From Phytohabitans rumicis (GTDB lineage Bacteria; Actinomycetota; Actinomycetes; Mycobacteriales; Micromonosporaceae), in assembly GCF_011764445.1 (NCBI RefSeq), contig NZ_BLPG01000001.1, positions 4,526,001-4,590,000 of the forward strand: a DNA stretch of 64,000 bases. Reading direction: 5' to 3'. This document shows positions 34,969-44,769 of this stretch, in pieces. Both the position numbers and the translations under genes were made by a program. The stretch's first letter is position 1, and every line of letters begins with the position of its first letter. Under the pieces are notes generated by a model. That model was given only the letters and a program-made list of their open reading frames with translations, was not told the DNA's origin and searched no databases.

Positions 34969-36630
34969 TCAGAGTCGAAGGCTTTCCGGGGCGTGTAGGC
35001 GGAGCATTGTGGTGCCGACGTCCGCGGGCGTACGGCGCCGGGTGGCCAGCGACACGGTCACCATCACCGCGAATGCCAACGGCACGGTCCAGGCCGCCGG
35101 CTGGCCGACGAGTGCGGCCGTCCAGCCGTGCAGGGGCGGTCCCAGCACGGTGACCAGGACGGCGCCGGCAGCCGCCCCGCCGCCCGCCAGGATGCCCGCG
35201 GCCGCGCCCAGGTCGGTGAGACCGCGCCACCAGATGCCCAGCACGAGCAGCGGGCAGAAGCTGGAGGCCGCCACGGCGAACGCCAGCCCGACGACCTGCG
35301 ACACGTCGAGGCTGGCCACGTTGAGCGCGAGCACCACCGGGACCAGCCCGGCGACCAGCGCGGCGACGCGGAAGTCCCGCACCGAGCCGCGCTGCCCCGG
35401 GCCGCGGTCGCTGGCGTGCGCCAGGACGTCCGTGGAGATCACGCCCGCGACGCTGGTCAGCAGGCCGGAGCTCGACGACAGGAAGGCGGCGAACGCCCCC
35501 GCTGCCACCAGCGCCGCCAGCAATTGCCCCAGCACGCCGGAGCCGACCACCGCGCTCGGCAGGAGCAGCACGACAGCGTCGGTCCGGCCGGTCAGCAGGA
35601 GTTGGGGGGTATAGACGCGGCCGAGGACGCCGTACAGCGTCGGCGCGAGGTAGAAGAGGCCCACGAGGCCCAGTACGACCAGCGTTGTCCGGCGCGCTGC
35701 GGCGCCATCCGAGTTGGTGTAGAAGCGCACGAGGACGTGCGGCAGGCCCATTGTGCCCAGGAAGGTCGCCAGGATCAGGCTGTACGTGCCGAAGAGCCCA
35801 CCCGGTTCGTTGCCGGGCAGCAGCCAGTCCAGCCCTCCGGCGGTCTCCACACCGGACACCTTCGGCACCGGGTCGCCCGTTTGGAAGGACAGCTCTTCGC
35901 CGGGGCGTACCTCCTGTGTGGACCCATCGGGAAGGGTGAGGGTCGCGCGGTCCTGGACCACGACGGTGGTGTTCTGCTGAAACGTCAGGCCGTCCGCGGG
36001 GGTGATCGGCGGGCGCCCGTCGGCCTGCCAGTGCAGGACCAGGAATATGGCGGGTACGGCGAGCGCGGTGAGCTTCAGCCAGTACTGGAACGCCTGCACG
36101 AACGTGATCGCGCGCATCCCGCCGAGCGCCACGTTGATGGTCACCACCGCGCCGACCAGGAGGGCGCCCAACTCGTAAGGGCCGCCGGTGACCGTCGTGA
36201 GGGTAAGGCCCGCGCCCTGGAGTTGCGGGACCAGGTAGAGCCAGCCGATGAAGACGACGAACGCGGTCGCGAGCTTGCGTAGGCGGCGCGAGTGCAGCCG
36301 GACCTCGCAGAAGTCGGGCAGGGTGAAGGCGCCGGACCGGCGCAGCGGGGCGGCGACGAAGAGCAGCAGCGCCAGGTAGCCCGCGGCGAAGCCGACCGGG
36401 TACCACAGGACGTCGACGCCGTACTTGAGGATCAGGCCCGCCACGCCCAGGAACGACGCGGCGGACAGGTACTCCCCGCCGATCGCGGCGGCGTTCCAGG
36501 TCGGGCTGACCATGCGGGACGCGACCAGGAAGTCGGACGTCGTGCGGGCCAGCTTGAGCCCGTAGAAGCCGATGGCGACGGTGGCCAGCGTGACCGCGAC
36601 GATCGCCGGGACGATGTACGGGTTGCCCAT
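34969..36630 (-). CDS. sodium:solute symporter (ActP-like, second copy)
   Basis: 553 residues with about 13 membrane helices and the same landmarks as ActP (TTSDFLVASRMVSPTWNAAA, GGEYLSAASFLGVAGLILKY, GTMGLPHVLVRFYTN). It differs from the other copy by an extracytoplasmic insert of about 70 residues (PADGLTFQQNTTVVVQDRAT, then VRPGEELSFQTGDPVPKVSG). A monocarboxylate substrate is likely but unproven. The start overlaps the upstream small-protein stop by one base (TGATG). Confidence 0.92.
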   Translation of the reverse strand: MGNPYIVPAIVAVTLATVAIGFYGLKLARTTSDFLVASRMVSPTWNAAAIGGEYLSAASFLGVAGLILKYGVDVLWYPVGFAAGYLALLLFVAAPLRRSGAFTLPDFCEVRLHSRRLRKLATAFVVFIGWLYLVPQLQGAGLTLTTVTGGPYELGALLVGAVVTINVALGGMRAITFVQAFQYWLKLTALAVPAIFLVLHWQADGRPPITPADGLTFQQNTTVVVQDRATLTLPDGSTQEVRPGEELSFQTGDPVPKVSGVETAGGLDWLLPGNEPGGLFGTYSLILATFLGTMGLPHVLVRFYTNSDGAAARRTTLVVLGLVGLFYLAPTLYGVLGRVYTPQLLLTGRTDAVVLLLPSAVVGSGVLGQLLAALVAAGAFAAFLSSSSGLLTSVAGVISTDVLAHASDRGPGQRGSVRDFRVAALVAGLVPVVLALNVASLDVSQVVGLAFAVAASSFCPLLVLGIWWRGLTDLGAAAGILAGGGAAAGAVLVTVLGPPLHGWTAALVGQPAAWTVPLAFAVMVTVSLATRRRTPADVGTTMLRLHAPESLRL

Positions 36631-37025
36631 CACCGCTCCGGGCGGTGGACCACGGCGGTGAAGTCCTGCTCGTTGCGCTCGGCGAGGTGCACGTATGCCC
36701 AGCCGGTGACCAGGAGGAACGGGAAGGAGCCGACGCCCAGCAGCAGCCACGGCAGGCTGATGCCGACGATCTTTACCGTGCTGGTGGTGGGCGCCACCGC
36801 GAAGAGCAGCGGCAGCGCGCCCAGCCCGATGCCGACCACGACGGAGAGTCGCAGCGCGAGTGCGAGCTGGGCCCGGACCAGCCCGCGGACGAGCGCCTCG
36901 CCGACCCGGGTCTGCTCGGCCAGTTCGGCGCGGGTGCGGTCGTGGTCGCGCTTGCGCACCACGTCGGCCAGCACGATCCTGGTTCGCTGCGGCGGCACGC
37001 CGGCCACGGTGGTGGGCTCGTCCAT
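36630..37025 (-). CDS. small membrane partner of the symporter (DUF485-like)
   Basis: 131 residues with a charged N-terminus (VVRKRDHDRTRAELAEQTRV) and two membrane helices (about 58-78 and 88-110). It occupies the DUF485/YjcH position next to an ActP-like symporter but lacks the typical FRGFIFP motif, so I call it DUF485-like by position and topology. It is translationally coupled to the symporter. Confidence 0.78.
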   Translation of the reverse strand: MDEPTTVAGVPPQRTRIVLADVVRKRDHDRTRAELAEQTRVGEALVRGLVRAQLALALRLSVVVGIGLGALPLLFAVAPTTSTVKIVGISLPWLLLGVGSFPFLLVTGWAYVHLAERNEQDFTAVVHRPER

Positions 37026-37066
37026 GACCGGCAGTCTCGCCCACCACCGCCCGATGTCAAGGTCCG

Positions 37067-38380
37067 CTAGTGGATTGCGGCAAGATCAAGTACGTAGGAC
37101 CCGCCTCGACCGTCCGACCACTGGACCGTCGAGTTCTCGAAACCGAACACGGTCATGCCTTCCAGGCTTTCCGAACGCGATCCGGGCTTGTTCCCGGTGT
37201 GGAACACGGCGGCCGTGCCCGTGTACCGGTCCCAGATGAACTCGGCCCGCCCGTCCGAACGCGCGATGGAGCCCACGCCGAAGCGTCCCTCGCGCGCCGG
37301 TTGCATGGCGAACCTGAGGTCGCCGTACGGCAGCACCTGGTATTCGGTGCCGTCGAGCTGCTGCAGGACCGGCTTGCCGTCGCTTGCCTGGCCCGCACAC
37401 AGCACCGGGTCACAGCTCAGGTGCCGGGCATCCGGGTGCACGGTCCACGGCCGCCGCTCGCCGGTGGCCAGGTTCCACAGCGTTCCCTTGCTGGGGGCGG
37501 GCTTCTGGCCCGGCAGCGCCGCCTCTTCGGCGTTGGTCACCCAGGGCGACACACCGAACCACGTGTACCCCTCGCTGCCGGCGATCCGTTCGGCCGCTCC
37601 GCCGGAGACCGGCTGGCGGTACACGCCGGCCGACCCCTGGCCGTTAGCGTTCGTCTGTTGCCAGTAGACGGCGTCGCCGACGACGCTGATGTGCGGCACG
37701 GTCCGGTCGCCGGTCACCACGGCGAGCCGGCGGGGACCGCCCACCCCGTCGACGCCGGACGACCACAGCTCGAAGCTGCCGCCGCTGCGGCGGTTGACGG
37801 CGATCAGCCACACTGCCCGATCACCGACCAGGGCGGCCCCATCGGCCGAGTACCAGACCACGTCCGCGCCGATCTTGCTGTCCGGGTCGAAGAGTGGCCG
37901 GACCGTGTTCGCCTTGACGTCGAACACCGACGGTCCCGTCGGTCGCGGATCCGGCTTCTGGGCGACTATCCCGTCGGCCGTCAGCACGTACTCGTGGGTG
38001 GTTATCAGGTAGCGGTGCTCGTCGATCACGGCGACGACCTGGTACTGGCGGCCGTCCGGAAGGTTCTGCGGCAAGCGGCGTACGGCCTCGGGCCAGACCT
38101 CTTGCGGTGCCTTGGCGGCCGCGAAGTCCGGAACGACCCCGGACCACCACGACATGGCGACCGGCTCGGGCGGTGGAGCCGGTCTGCTCGGGCTGATCGC
38201 GGTCACCGTGCCGACGGTCGTGAGTACGACGGCGCACGCGGCCACGGCGGCGACCCGCCGGTTTCGGCGCTGCCGTTGCCGGTGCCGGACCCCCGATACG
38301 AAGTCATCGCCGGGCTGCGGCGTGCCGTCCGCGGCTGCGGTCAGGGCACGGGTCAGCGCCTCTTCGAGTTGGTCGATCAT
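37067..38380 (-). CDS. single-pass membrane protein with WD/TolB-like repeats, sigma-factor partner
   Basis: 437 residues. A cytoplasmic N-terminus (MIDQLEEALTRALTAAADGT, then HRQRQRRNRR) precedes one membrane helix (VAAVAACAVVLTTVGTVTAI). The large extracytoplasmic domain has repeating strands (WYSADGAALVGDRAVWLIAV; HISVVGDAVYWQQTNANGQG), suggestive of a beta-propeller. Its start overlaps the stop of the SigE-type sigma gene as ATGA, the layout of an anti-sigma or sensor partner. No zinc-binding HxxxCxxC motif is visible. Confidence 0.8.
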   Translation of the reverse strand: MIDQLEEALTRALTAAADGTPQPGDDFVSGVRHRQRQRRNRRVAAVAACAVVLTTVGTVTAISPSRPAPPPEPVAMSWWSGVVPDFAAAKAPQEVWPEAVRRLPQNLPDGRQYQVVAVIDEHRYLITTHEYVLTADGIVAQKPDPRPTGPSVFDVKANTVRPLFDPDSKIGADVVWYSADGAALVGDRAVWLIAVNRRSGGSFELWSSGVDGVGGPRRLAVVTGDRTVPHISVVGDAVYWQQTNANGQGSAGVYRQPVSGGAAERIAGSEGYTWFGVSPWVTNAEEAALPGQKPAPSKGTLWNLATGERRPWTVHPDARHLSCDPVLCAGQASDGKPVLQQLDGTEYQVLPYGDLRFAMQPAREGRFGVGSIARSDGRAEFIWDRYTGTAAVFHTGNKPGSRSESLEGMTVFGFENSTVQWSDGRGGSYVLDLAAIH

Positions 38381-38892
38381 CGAGCCCTCCCACTGGTGAC
38401 GCGCGGATGGGCGGGTGCCCACTTGGCGCGCAGCTTGTCGAGTCCGCGGGCGGCCTGGCTGCGTACGGTGCCGCGGGAGATGCCCAGCAGGGCGGCGATC
38501 TCGTCGTCGCCGCGCTGCTCGTAGTAGCGCAGGACCAGCACGGCGCGCTGGCGGCGCGGCAGTGCGCCGAGCGCCTGCCACAGTCCGGCGTCGGCCTCCG
38601 CGTTGGCGAGCCCCGGGTCGGCGTACCCCCGATCCGGTACCTCGCCGACCAGGCGCTCCCGGCGTAGCCGCCGCCACCGGCTGATGTGCAGCCGGGCCAT
38701 GGTGGTGCGGACGTACCCCTCGGGGTCATCCCGACGCCGCACCCGCGACCAGCTCGAACCGAGCCGGGCCAGCGCCTCCTGCGCCAGGTCGGCCGCGTCG
38801 TGCGCGTTGCCGGTCAGTACATAGCCGTAGCGCACGAGCGCCGCCGAGCGAGACCGTACGAACTCCTCGAAGGCGATATCGGTGCCGTCCAT
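38377..38892 (-). CDS. SigE-family ECF RNA polymerase sigma factor
   Basis: 171 residues with sigma region 2 (FEEFVRSRSAALVRYGYVLT, DAADLAQEALARLGSSW) and region 4 (LPRRQRAVLVLRYYEQRGDD, EIAALLGISRGTVRSQAARG). This is the Streptomyces SigE-type subfamily abundant in Micromonosporaceae. It is followed by an overlapping membrane-protein gene that probably controls it. ATG 38892 begins the domain; longer frames are unlikely. Confidence 0.93.
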   Translation of the reverse strand: MDGTDIAFEEFVRSRSAALVRYGYVLTGNAHDAADLAQEALARLGSSWSRVRRRDDPEGYVRTTMARLHISRWRRLRRERLVGEVPDRGYADPGLANAEADAGLWQALGALPRRQRAVLVLRYYEQRGDDEIAALLGISRGTVRSQAARGLDKLRAKWAPAHPRVTSGRAR

Positions 38893-38941
38893 GCCCACCC
38901 CTCGCACCCGGGACGCGGTCGGCCGGCGATCTGTTGCAGCG

Positions 38942-39697
38942 CTAGCGGTTCCAGTCCTGTTTGGCGGCGCGGACCAGCTTGTCCTTGAGCTCGCGGGTGT
39001 GCCGGCGGGAGACCGGGAGTTCGGTGTCGTCGACCACGACGACGTACCCGGAGTTGGCGAGGCGCAGCTCGGCGATGAGGCGCAGCTGCACCAGGTACGA
39101 CCGGTGGATCCGGACGAATCCGGCGTCGGCCCAGCGCTCGGCGAGCGTCGCCAGTGGTACGCGTACGAGGTGGGAGCCGTCGGCCGTGTGTAGCCGGGCG
39201 TAGTCACCCTGGGCCTCCACCCAGCGCACCGCCGAGCGGGGGAGCATCCGGGTGGTGCCGGCCAGCTCGACCGGGATCGTGGGGTCTTCCTCGGCTCGGG
39301 TCGCGGCGGCGGGGTGGGCGGACACCATGCGCGAGCTGACCACCCGGCGCAGCGATTCGGCGATCCGCTCGGACTGCACCGGCTTGCGGACGTAGTCGGT
39401 CACGCCAAGGTCGAAGGCGTCCACCGCCGCGTCGTCGTACGCGGTGACGAAGACGATCGCGGGCGGCCGGGCGAAGCGCCGCAGCACCCGGGCCAGCTCC
39501 ATCCCGTCGAGTCCGGGCATCCGGATGTCCAGGAAGACGACGTCGACATCGGTGTCGCGCAGCACCCGCAGCGCCTCGGTGGCGTCGCCGGCGGTGTGCA
39601 GGCGGCCGACCCGCGGATCAGTGCGCAGCAGGTACGCCAGCTCGTCCAGGGCGGGGGGTTCGTCGTCGACCGCGAGCACCCGGAGGAAGGCGGTCAT
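38942..39697 (-). CDS. LytTR-family response regulator
   Basis: 251 residues. A receiver domain has the acidic pair (AVDDEPPALDELAYLL), phospho-acceptor Asp57 in VFLDIRMPG and Lys in YVRKPVQ. The C-terminal LytTR DNA-binding domain includes RWVEAQGDYARLHTADG, FVRIHRSYLVQL and LPVSRRHTRELKDKL. It overlaps the kinase gene by four bases. In actinobacteria such pairs often control nearby ActP-like symporters, and one lies about 2.3 kb downstream. Confidence 0.94.
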   Translation of the reverse strand: MTAFLRVLAVDDEPPALDELAYLLRTDPRVGRLHTAGDATEALRVLRDTDVDVVFLDIRMPGLDGMELARVLRRFARPPAIVFVTAYDDAAVDAFDLGVTDYVRKPVQSERIAESLRRVVSSRMVSAHPAAATRAEEDPTIPVELAGTTRMLPRSAVRWVEAQGDYARLHTADGSHLVRVPLATLAERWADAGFVRIHRSYLVQLRLIAELRLANSGYVVVVDDTELPVSRRHTRELKDKLVRAAKQDWNR

Positions 39698-40905
39698 AGC
39701 CCGGTCCTGACCGCCGGATGGAACTTCGGCACCCGCATGCTCACCTTCGTACCCGCTCCCAGACCGGTTTCCACCACGAGCCCGAACTGGTCACCGAACA
39801 CCGACCGCATCCGTTCGTCCACGTTGGACAGACCGACGTGGCCCGACTCGGCGCCGTCGGCCGCCTCGGCGACGCCGGCGACAAGTACGGCCGGGTCCAT
39901 GCCCACACCATCGTCTTCGACGGTGATGTGGCATTCCGCCCCGGCGTCCCGAGCCTCGATGCTCACCATACCCATGCCCGGTTTGCGGGACAGGCCGTGC
40001 CGGACCGCGTTCTCCACCAGCGGTTGCAGGCACAGGAACGGCAGGCCGACGGGCAGTACCTCGGGCGCGATCTGCAGCCGTACCTGGAGGCGGTCGCCGA
40101 AGCGGGCGCGCTCGATGGTCAGGTATCGGTCGATGGACCGTAGTTCCTCCGCGAGCGTGGTGAATTCACCGTGGGCGCGAAACGAGTACCGGGTGAACTC
40201 GGCGAACTCGAGGATCAGCTCGCGGGCGCGTTCCGGATCCGTCCGGACAAAGGACGCGATAGCCGACAGCGCGTTGTAGACGAAGTGCGGGCTGATCTGG
40301 GCCCGCAGTGCCCGGACCTCCGCTCGGGCGAGCAGCTCCCGCGACGAGTCCAGCTCGGCGAGCGCGAGCTGGGCGCCGGCCCACCGGGCCGTCTCCAGCG
40401 TCGCCTGTACGAGGCCCGGCGCCGGCTGGTCGTCCGCGATCGCGACCAACGCGCCCGGTGCCGTTTCGTCGGGGCGGGTCAGCGGGGCGACGACCGCGCC
40501 CCGGATCGGGCAATCCACCCGGTCGCAGGGCAGCTCCGCGTGGCCGAGCACGGTGGAGCGGTTGGCCTCGACGGCCCGCTTCGCGGCGGCCACGAGCTGT
40601 GCCGAGTGGTGCATGCCCCGGCCGTCGAGGGCCAGCACGCTGTCCGAGTTGACCAGGGCCAGCCCGGCCGCCCCGACGAGCGCGCGCAGGTGCCGGATCG
40701 CCTTCGCGGCACTGGCCTGGCTCAGGCCGGTACGCAGCGGATCGGCGGCGAGCCCGGCGGTGTGCAGCACGTCGTACGTCGCGCGCTGGGTGGCGGTGGC
40801 GATCGCGCGCCGGGCGCGCAGGCGGGCGACCGCCCAGACCGCCGCGGCCAGCGCGCTGATCAGAGCGAGGACCGCGAGCGCTGCCGAAACGTTAGCTGGG
40901 CTCAC
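39694..40905 (-). CDS. LytS-type sensor histidine kinase
   Basis: 403 residues. One N-terminal membrane helix (AALAVLALISALAAAVWAVA) is followed by a GAF-like sensor region (about 45-210). The His-kinase domain of the LytS/YesM type has its His in QISPHFVYNALSAIASFVRT, and the HATPase is marked by PLVENAVRHGL and EDDGVGMDP. It starts at GTG 40905. It is an operon with the LytTR regulator, overlapping by four bases. Confidence 0.92.
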   Translation of the reverse strand: MSPANVSAALAVLALISALAAAVWAVARLRARRAIATATQRATYDVLHTAGLAADPLRTGLSQASAAKAIRHLRALVGAAGLALVNSDSVLALDGRGMHHSAQLVAAAKRAVEANRSTVLGHAELPCDRVDCPIRGAVVAPLTRPDETAPGALVAIADDQPAPGLVQATLETARWAGAQLALAELDSSRELLARAEVRALRAQISPHFVYNALSAIASFVRTDPERARELILEFAEFTRYSFRAHGEFTTLAEELRSIDRYLTIERARFGDRLQVRLQIAPEVLPVGLPFLCLQPLVENAVRHGLSRKPGMGMVSIEARDAGAECHITVEDDGVGMDPAVLVAGVAEAADGAESGHVGLSNVDERMRSVFGDQFGLVVETGLGAGTKVSMRVPKFHPAVRTGL

Positions 40906-40923
40906 GCCCGAATCATGGCACCT

Positions 40924-42543
40924 TTAGTAGGCACCCTTGCGGGCGAGAACCACGCCGACCGTGCGCCACAGGATGTTCAGGTCGTAGGCGAGCGACCAGT
41001 TGTCCACGTAGTACAGGTCGAGCCGGACGGCCTCGTCCCAGGACAGGTCGGAGCGGCCGGACACCTGCCACAGGCCGGTGATGCCGGGGCGGACCAGCAG
41101 CCGGCGCCGGACGTCGCCGAGGAAGTCACCGTCGTCGGCCGGCAACGGTCGCGGTCCGACGAGCGACATCTCGCCCCGGAGCACGTTGATGAGCTGCGGC
41201 AGCTCGTCGAGGGAACTGGCCCGCAGGAACCGCCCGACCGGGAAGACCCGCGGGTCCTCCTTGATCTTGAAGAGCATGCCGTCGGACTCGTTCTGGTCGA
41301 CCAGGGTCGCGAGCCGGTCCTCCGCGTCGACGTACATGGTCCGGAACTTCCAGACCCGGAACGTCCGGCCCTCGTGACCCACCCGGGGCTGCCGGAAGAA
41401 GACGGGGCCGCGGTCGGACATCTTGATGGCCACCGCGATGACGGTGAGGAGCGGCGCCAGCAGCAGCAGGCCGAGCCCGGCGGCCACCCGGTCGAGCAGA
41501 TTCTTCGCCAGCCAGCCGATCCCGGACAGGGTCGGCTCCTCGACGTGCAGCAGGGGCAGGCCCTCGATCGGCCGGATGTGCACGCGTGGCCCGGCGATGT
41601 CGGTCAGCTGCGGCGCGACCACCAGGTCGACACCGGTGCCTTCGAGCTGCCAGGCCAGGCGGCGCAGCTCGCCGGGCTCGGCACTGGCCGAGCCGCACAC
41701 CGCGATCGTGTCGGCCCCGACCTCGCGCACGAGGGTGAGCACGTCGCGCCCGGCGTACACCGGGACCGGCGTATCGATTCCGCGCGCGGCGGCGTACCCG
41801 TCGGTGATGTGGATGGCGACCGGGATCAGGCCGGCGGACGGGCTGCGGGTGACCGCCGTGTAGACCTCCAGGGTCTCCGGCAGCGTGCCGACCAGGAGCA
41901 TCCGGTGGGCCGCCTGCCCGGACCGCTTGCGGACCTGGTGCAGTACGAAGCGGGCGGAGTACCTGGCGATGAGGATGGCCAGGGTGGCGCCGACCAGGGC
42001 GGTGGCCACGGTGAGTCGGGACAGGTCGGTCTTGGTGGCGAACGCGAGGAACGACACGCTCGCCATGACCGTCACCGAGGCGCGTACGACGCGTTTGAAC
42101 TCATCGGTGCCGAGGCCGAGATAGCGGCGGTCGTAGGCGCCGTTGCCCCACAGCATGATGAGCCAGCCGACGGGCAGCAGGACGTACGCCACGGTCTTGA
42201 ACCACGCCTCGTCGGCGTCCTGGAAACCGGAGACCGCCTGGTCGTACGCGGAGATGGAGATGAAGCTCGCCAGCGCGGCCGCGCCGTAGTCGAGGAACAG
42301 GAGCGCCACGGTGTAGGGACGGTGCCAGCGCGACGCCCGGCGGTGCGCGCGCGCCCAAGCGGACCGCGGCACGCCGTTGTGCGGCGGTGGCGTCGGAGCC
42401 TGAATCTCGAAGCTGTCGACGTGACGCACGGTGCTGCTCCGGCCTGTGTTTGCTACCGGGCGTTGGAGGCTTGTCGTCACCTCACCTACGTCCTCCCGCT
42501 TTGCACGTGCCGCCCATGTGCCGTCAGGCTCGGGACTGACCAC
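40924..42543 (-). CDS. undecaprenyl-phosphate sugar phosphotransferase (polyprenyl glycosylphosphotransferase)
   Basis: Up to 539 residues. Five membrane helices and a central CoA-binding-like domain precede the C-terminal bacterial sugar transferase domain: DRGPVFFRQPRVGHEGRTFR, KFRTMYVDAEDR, SLVGPRPLPADDG and RPGITGLWQVSGRSDLSWDE. It adds the first sugar-1-phosphate to undecaprenyl phosphate for an exopolysaccharide or wall glycan (WbaP/WcaJ type). The exact start among several is uncertain; GTG 42543 is the longest. Confidence 0.92.
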   Translation of the reverse strand: MVSPEPDGTWAARAKREDVGEVTTSLQRPVANTGRSSTVRHVDSFEIQAPTPPPHNGVPRSAWARAHRRASRWHRPYTVALLFLDYGAAALASFISISAYDQAVSGFQDADEAWFKTVAYVLLPVGWLIMLWGNGAYDRRYLGLGTDEFKRVVRASVTVMASVSFLAFATKTDLSRLTVATALVGATLAILIARYSARFVLHQVRKRSGQAAHRMLLVGTLPETLEVYTAVTRSPSAGLIPVAIHITDGYAAARGIDTPVPVYAGRDVLTLVREVGADTIAVCGSASAEPGELRRLAWQLEGTGVDLVVAPQLTDIAGPRVHIRPIEGLPLLHVEEPTLSGIGWLAKNLLDRVAAGLGLLLLAPLLTVIAVAIKMSDRGPVFFRQPRVGHEGRTFRVWKFRTMYVDAEDRLATLVDQNESDGMLFKIKEDPRVFPVGRFLRASSLDELPQLINVLRGEMSLVGPRPLPADDGDFLGDVRRRLLVRPGITGLWQVSGRSDLSWDEAVRLDLYYVDNWSLAYDLNILWRTVGVVLARKGAY

Positions 42544-42717
42544 CGCACCAGTCTCCCACGGCTACCGCGGCAGATCGGCGACCCGAGAGACAATACGCCC
42601 CACGGTGATCGAATGGGACCAGCGACCGAGTCACTATACCGATGGATGCCCGAAATGAAGGCGCCCATCGGGCCCGGTTTACGGATCCGAACGGCATTGT
42701 TTACCTCGCGGATCCGG

Positions 42718-43578
42718 TTAGCGCACGAGCCGTGACAGTCTGCGATCGGCAAGTGGCTTTCCGCCCGTCTGGCATGTCGGGCAATACTGCAGGCTGGAGT
42801 CGGCAAAGGACACTTCCCGCACCGTGTCGCCACACACCGGGCAAGGCAGGCCGGTCCGGGCATGCACCTGAAGTCCGGACCGCTTTTCGCCCTTGAGCTC
42901 CGCGGCCCGCTGGCCGACCGAACGGGCCACCGCGTCATTGAGTACGTCCCGCAATGCGCTGTGTAGTCCCGCCATCTGCTCGTCGGTCAGCCGGGTGGTG
43001 ATGGCGAACGGCGACAGCTTCGCGGCGTGCAGGATCTCGTCCGAGTACGCGTTGCCGACGCCGGCCAGCACCTCCTGCTCGGTGAGGACGCCCTTGACCT
43101 GGCCGCGCCGGCCGCGTAGGCGCTCGGCGAACGTCGGCAGGTCGGCGGCCAGGGCGTCCGGGCCGAGCTTGGCGACGCCGGGCACCTGCATCGGGTCCTT
43201 CACCAGGTAGGCGGAGAGCTTCTTCTGCGTACCGGCCTCGGTGAGGTCGAAGCCGGAGCCGTCGTCGAGGCGTACGCGCACGGCGATCGGGCCCTTGCCG
43301 GGCTTGAGCGGTGCGGTGCCGGGGAACGCGTCGCGGTAGTGCAGCCAGCCGGCCCGGGCCAGGTGCACCACGAGGTGCAGATCGGCACCAAGATGGATGT
43401 CGAGGAACTTGCCGTGCCGGGACGCGCCCGTCAGCTCCAGTCCGGCCGCGGCCGACGGCGGCGGGTCGTACGTCTTCAGGGCGCTGATCGCGGAGATTTC
43501 GATCCGGTCGACGCGCCGTCCGGCGGCCCGCTCGCGAAGATACGCGGCGAGCGCCTCCACCTCGGGCAACTCGGGCAT
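42718..43578 (-). CDS. Fpg/Nei-family DNA glycosylase
   Basis: 286 residues for excision of oxidised bases with AP-lyase activity. The mature N-terminus PELPEVEAL carries the catalytic Pro2 and Glu3. A conserved Lys is in SRHGKFLDI, the helix-two-turn-helix includes VLAGVGNAYSDEIL, and the C-terminal zinc finger is CPVCGDTVREVS...YCPTCQTGG (four Cys). I chose ATG 43578 because Pro2 must follow the Met. Oriented back-to-back with the GT4 gene. Confidence 0.94.
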   Translation of the reverse strand: MPELPEVEALAAYLRERAAGRRVDRIEISAISALKTYDPPPSAAAGLELTGASRHGKFLDIHLGADLHLVVHLARAGWLHYRDAFPGTAPLKPGKGPIAVRVRLDDGSGFDLTEAGTQKKLSAYLVKDPMQVPGVAKLGPDALAADLPTFAERLRGRRGQVKGVLTEQEVLAGVGNAYSDEILHAAKLSPFAITTRLTDEQMAGLHSALRDVLNDAVARSVGQRAAELKGEKRSGLQVHARTGLPCPVCGDTVREVSFADSSLQYCPTCQTGGKPLADRRLSRLVR

Positions 43579-43603
43579 GTGACAAACGGTAGCTTCTAAA
43601 GCC

Positions 43604-44769
43604 GTGAAGGTGGTCGTCGCGCACAACCGCTACCGGGCCGCCCAGCCGTCCGGCGAAAACACGATCGTCGACCTGGAGATCGCCCAGCTGGCGGCGGCCG
43701 GGGTCACGGTGCTGCCGTTCCTGCGCAGCTCCGATGAGATCGCCGACCTGCCCAAGGCGAGCAAGGCGCTGCTGCCGCTGGCGCCGATCTACGCCCCGGG
43801 CGCCCAGCGCGACCTCGCCGCGCTCATCCAGGAGCATCGCCCGGACGTGCTGCACCTGCACAACCCGTACCCGTTGCTGTCGCCCTGGGTGGTGCGGACC
43901 GCGCACCGGCACGGCGTGCCGGTCGTGCAGACGGTCCACAACTACCGCCAGGTGTGCGCGTCTGGCCTGTATTTCCGGGACGGGGGCATCTGCCAGGACT
44001 GTCGCGGGCGTTTTGTAGGGGTTCCGGCTGTGGTGCACCGGTGCTACCGGGGCTCCCGGGCGCAGAGCGCGCTGATGGCGACCGCCCTCGCGGTGCACCG
44101 GCCGACCTGGCGCTCGGTCGACAGGTACATCGCGCTCACCGAGGCGATCGCCGAGCACCTGCGCGACTACGGCATCCCGGACGACCGGATCGTGGTCAAG
44201 CCGAACTCGGTGCCCGACCCGGGGGCGCCCGCCCCGCTCGGCGACGGGTTTCTCTTCCTCGGCCGGCTCTCCCCGGAGAAGGGCGTCGGCCTGCTGCTCG
44301 ACGCCTGGCGCCGGCATCCGGACGGGGCGGTTGGGCGGCTGCGGATAGCCGGCGACGGCGAGCTGCGCGGGCTGGTCGAGGAGGCGGCCGCGAGCCGCGA
44401 CGACGTCGAGTTCCTCGGCGTGCTGGACCGGGACGGGGTACGCGCCGCCGTGCGCGACGCCGCCGTCGTGCTCGCCACGTCGACCTGGCACGACGTCCTG
44501 CCCACGGTGGTCATCGAGGCGCTCGCCGCCGGCCGGCCGGTGCTGGGTACGGCGCTGGGCGGCATCCCGTACCTGGTGGGCGAGGCCGGCTGGATCGTGC
44601 CCCCGACCCCGAGGCCCTGGCCGCCGCCCTGCCGGCCGTCCTTGCCGGGGCCGCGCCGCTGTCCCAGGTGGCCCGCTCCCGCTACGAGCACACCTTCCAC
44701 CCCGACGTGGTCACCAAGCGCCTCATCGAGGTGTACGCGGAAATGTCTAGCGGGCCGCGCGGGCGCTGA
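43604..44769 (+). CDS. glycosyltransferase family 4, apparent 1-base frameshift near the C-terminus
   Basis: 388 residues when corrected. N-terminal acceptor half: MKVVVAHNRYRAAQPSGENT, VLHLHNPYPLLSPWVV. Donor half: LFLGRLSPEKGVGLLLDAWR, EVIEALAAGRPVLGT-like VVIEALAAGRPVLGTALGG. Near 44600 the frame turns into PTPRPWPPPC. One more C in the run 44600-44604 restores IVPPDPEALAAALPAVLAG and the normal end at 44769. The Cys-rich GICQDCRG segment is unusual. It lies beside the CDP-alcohol transferase cluster and overlaps it convergently by 23 bp. Confidence 0.88.
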
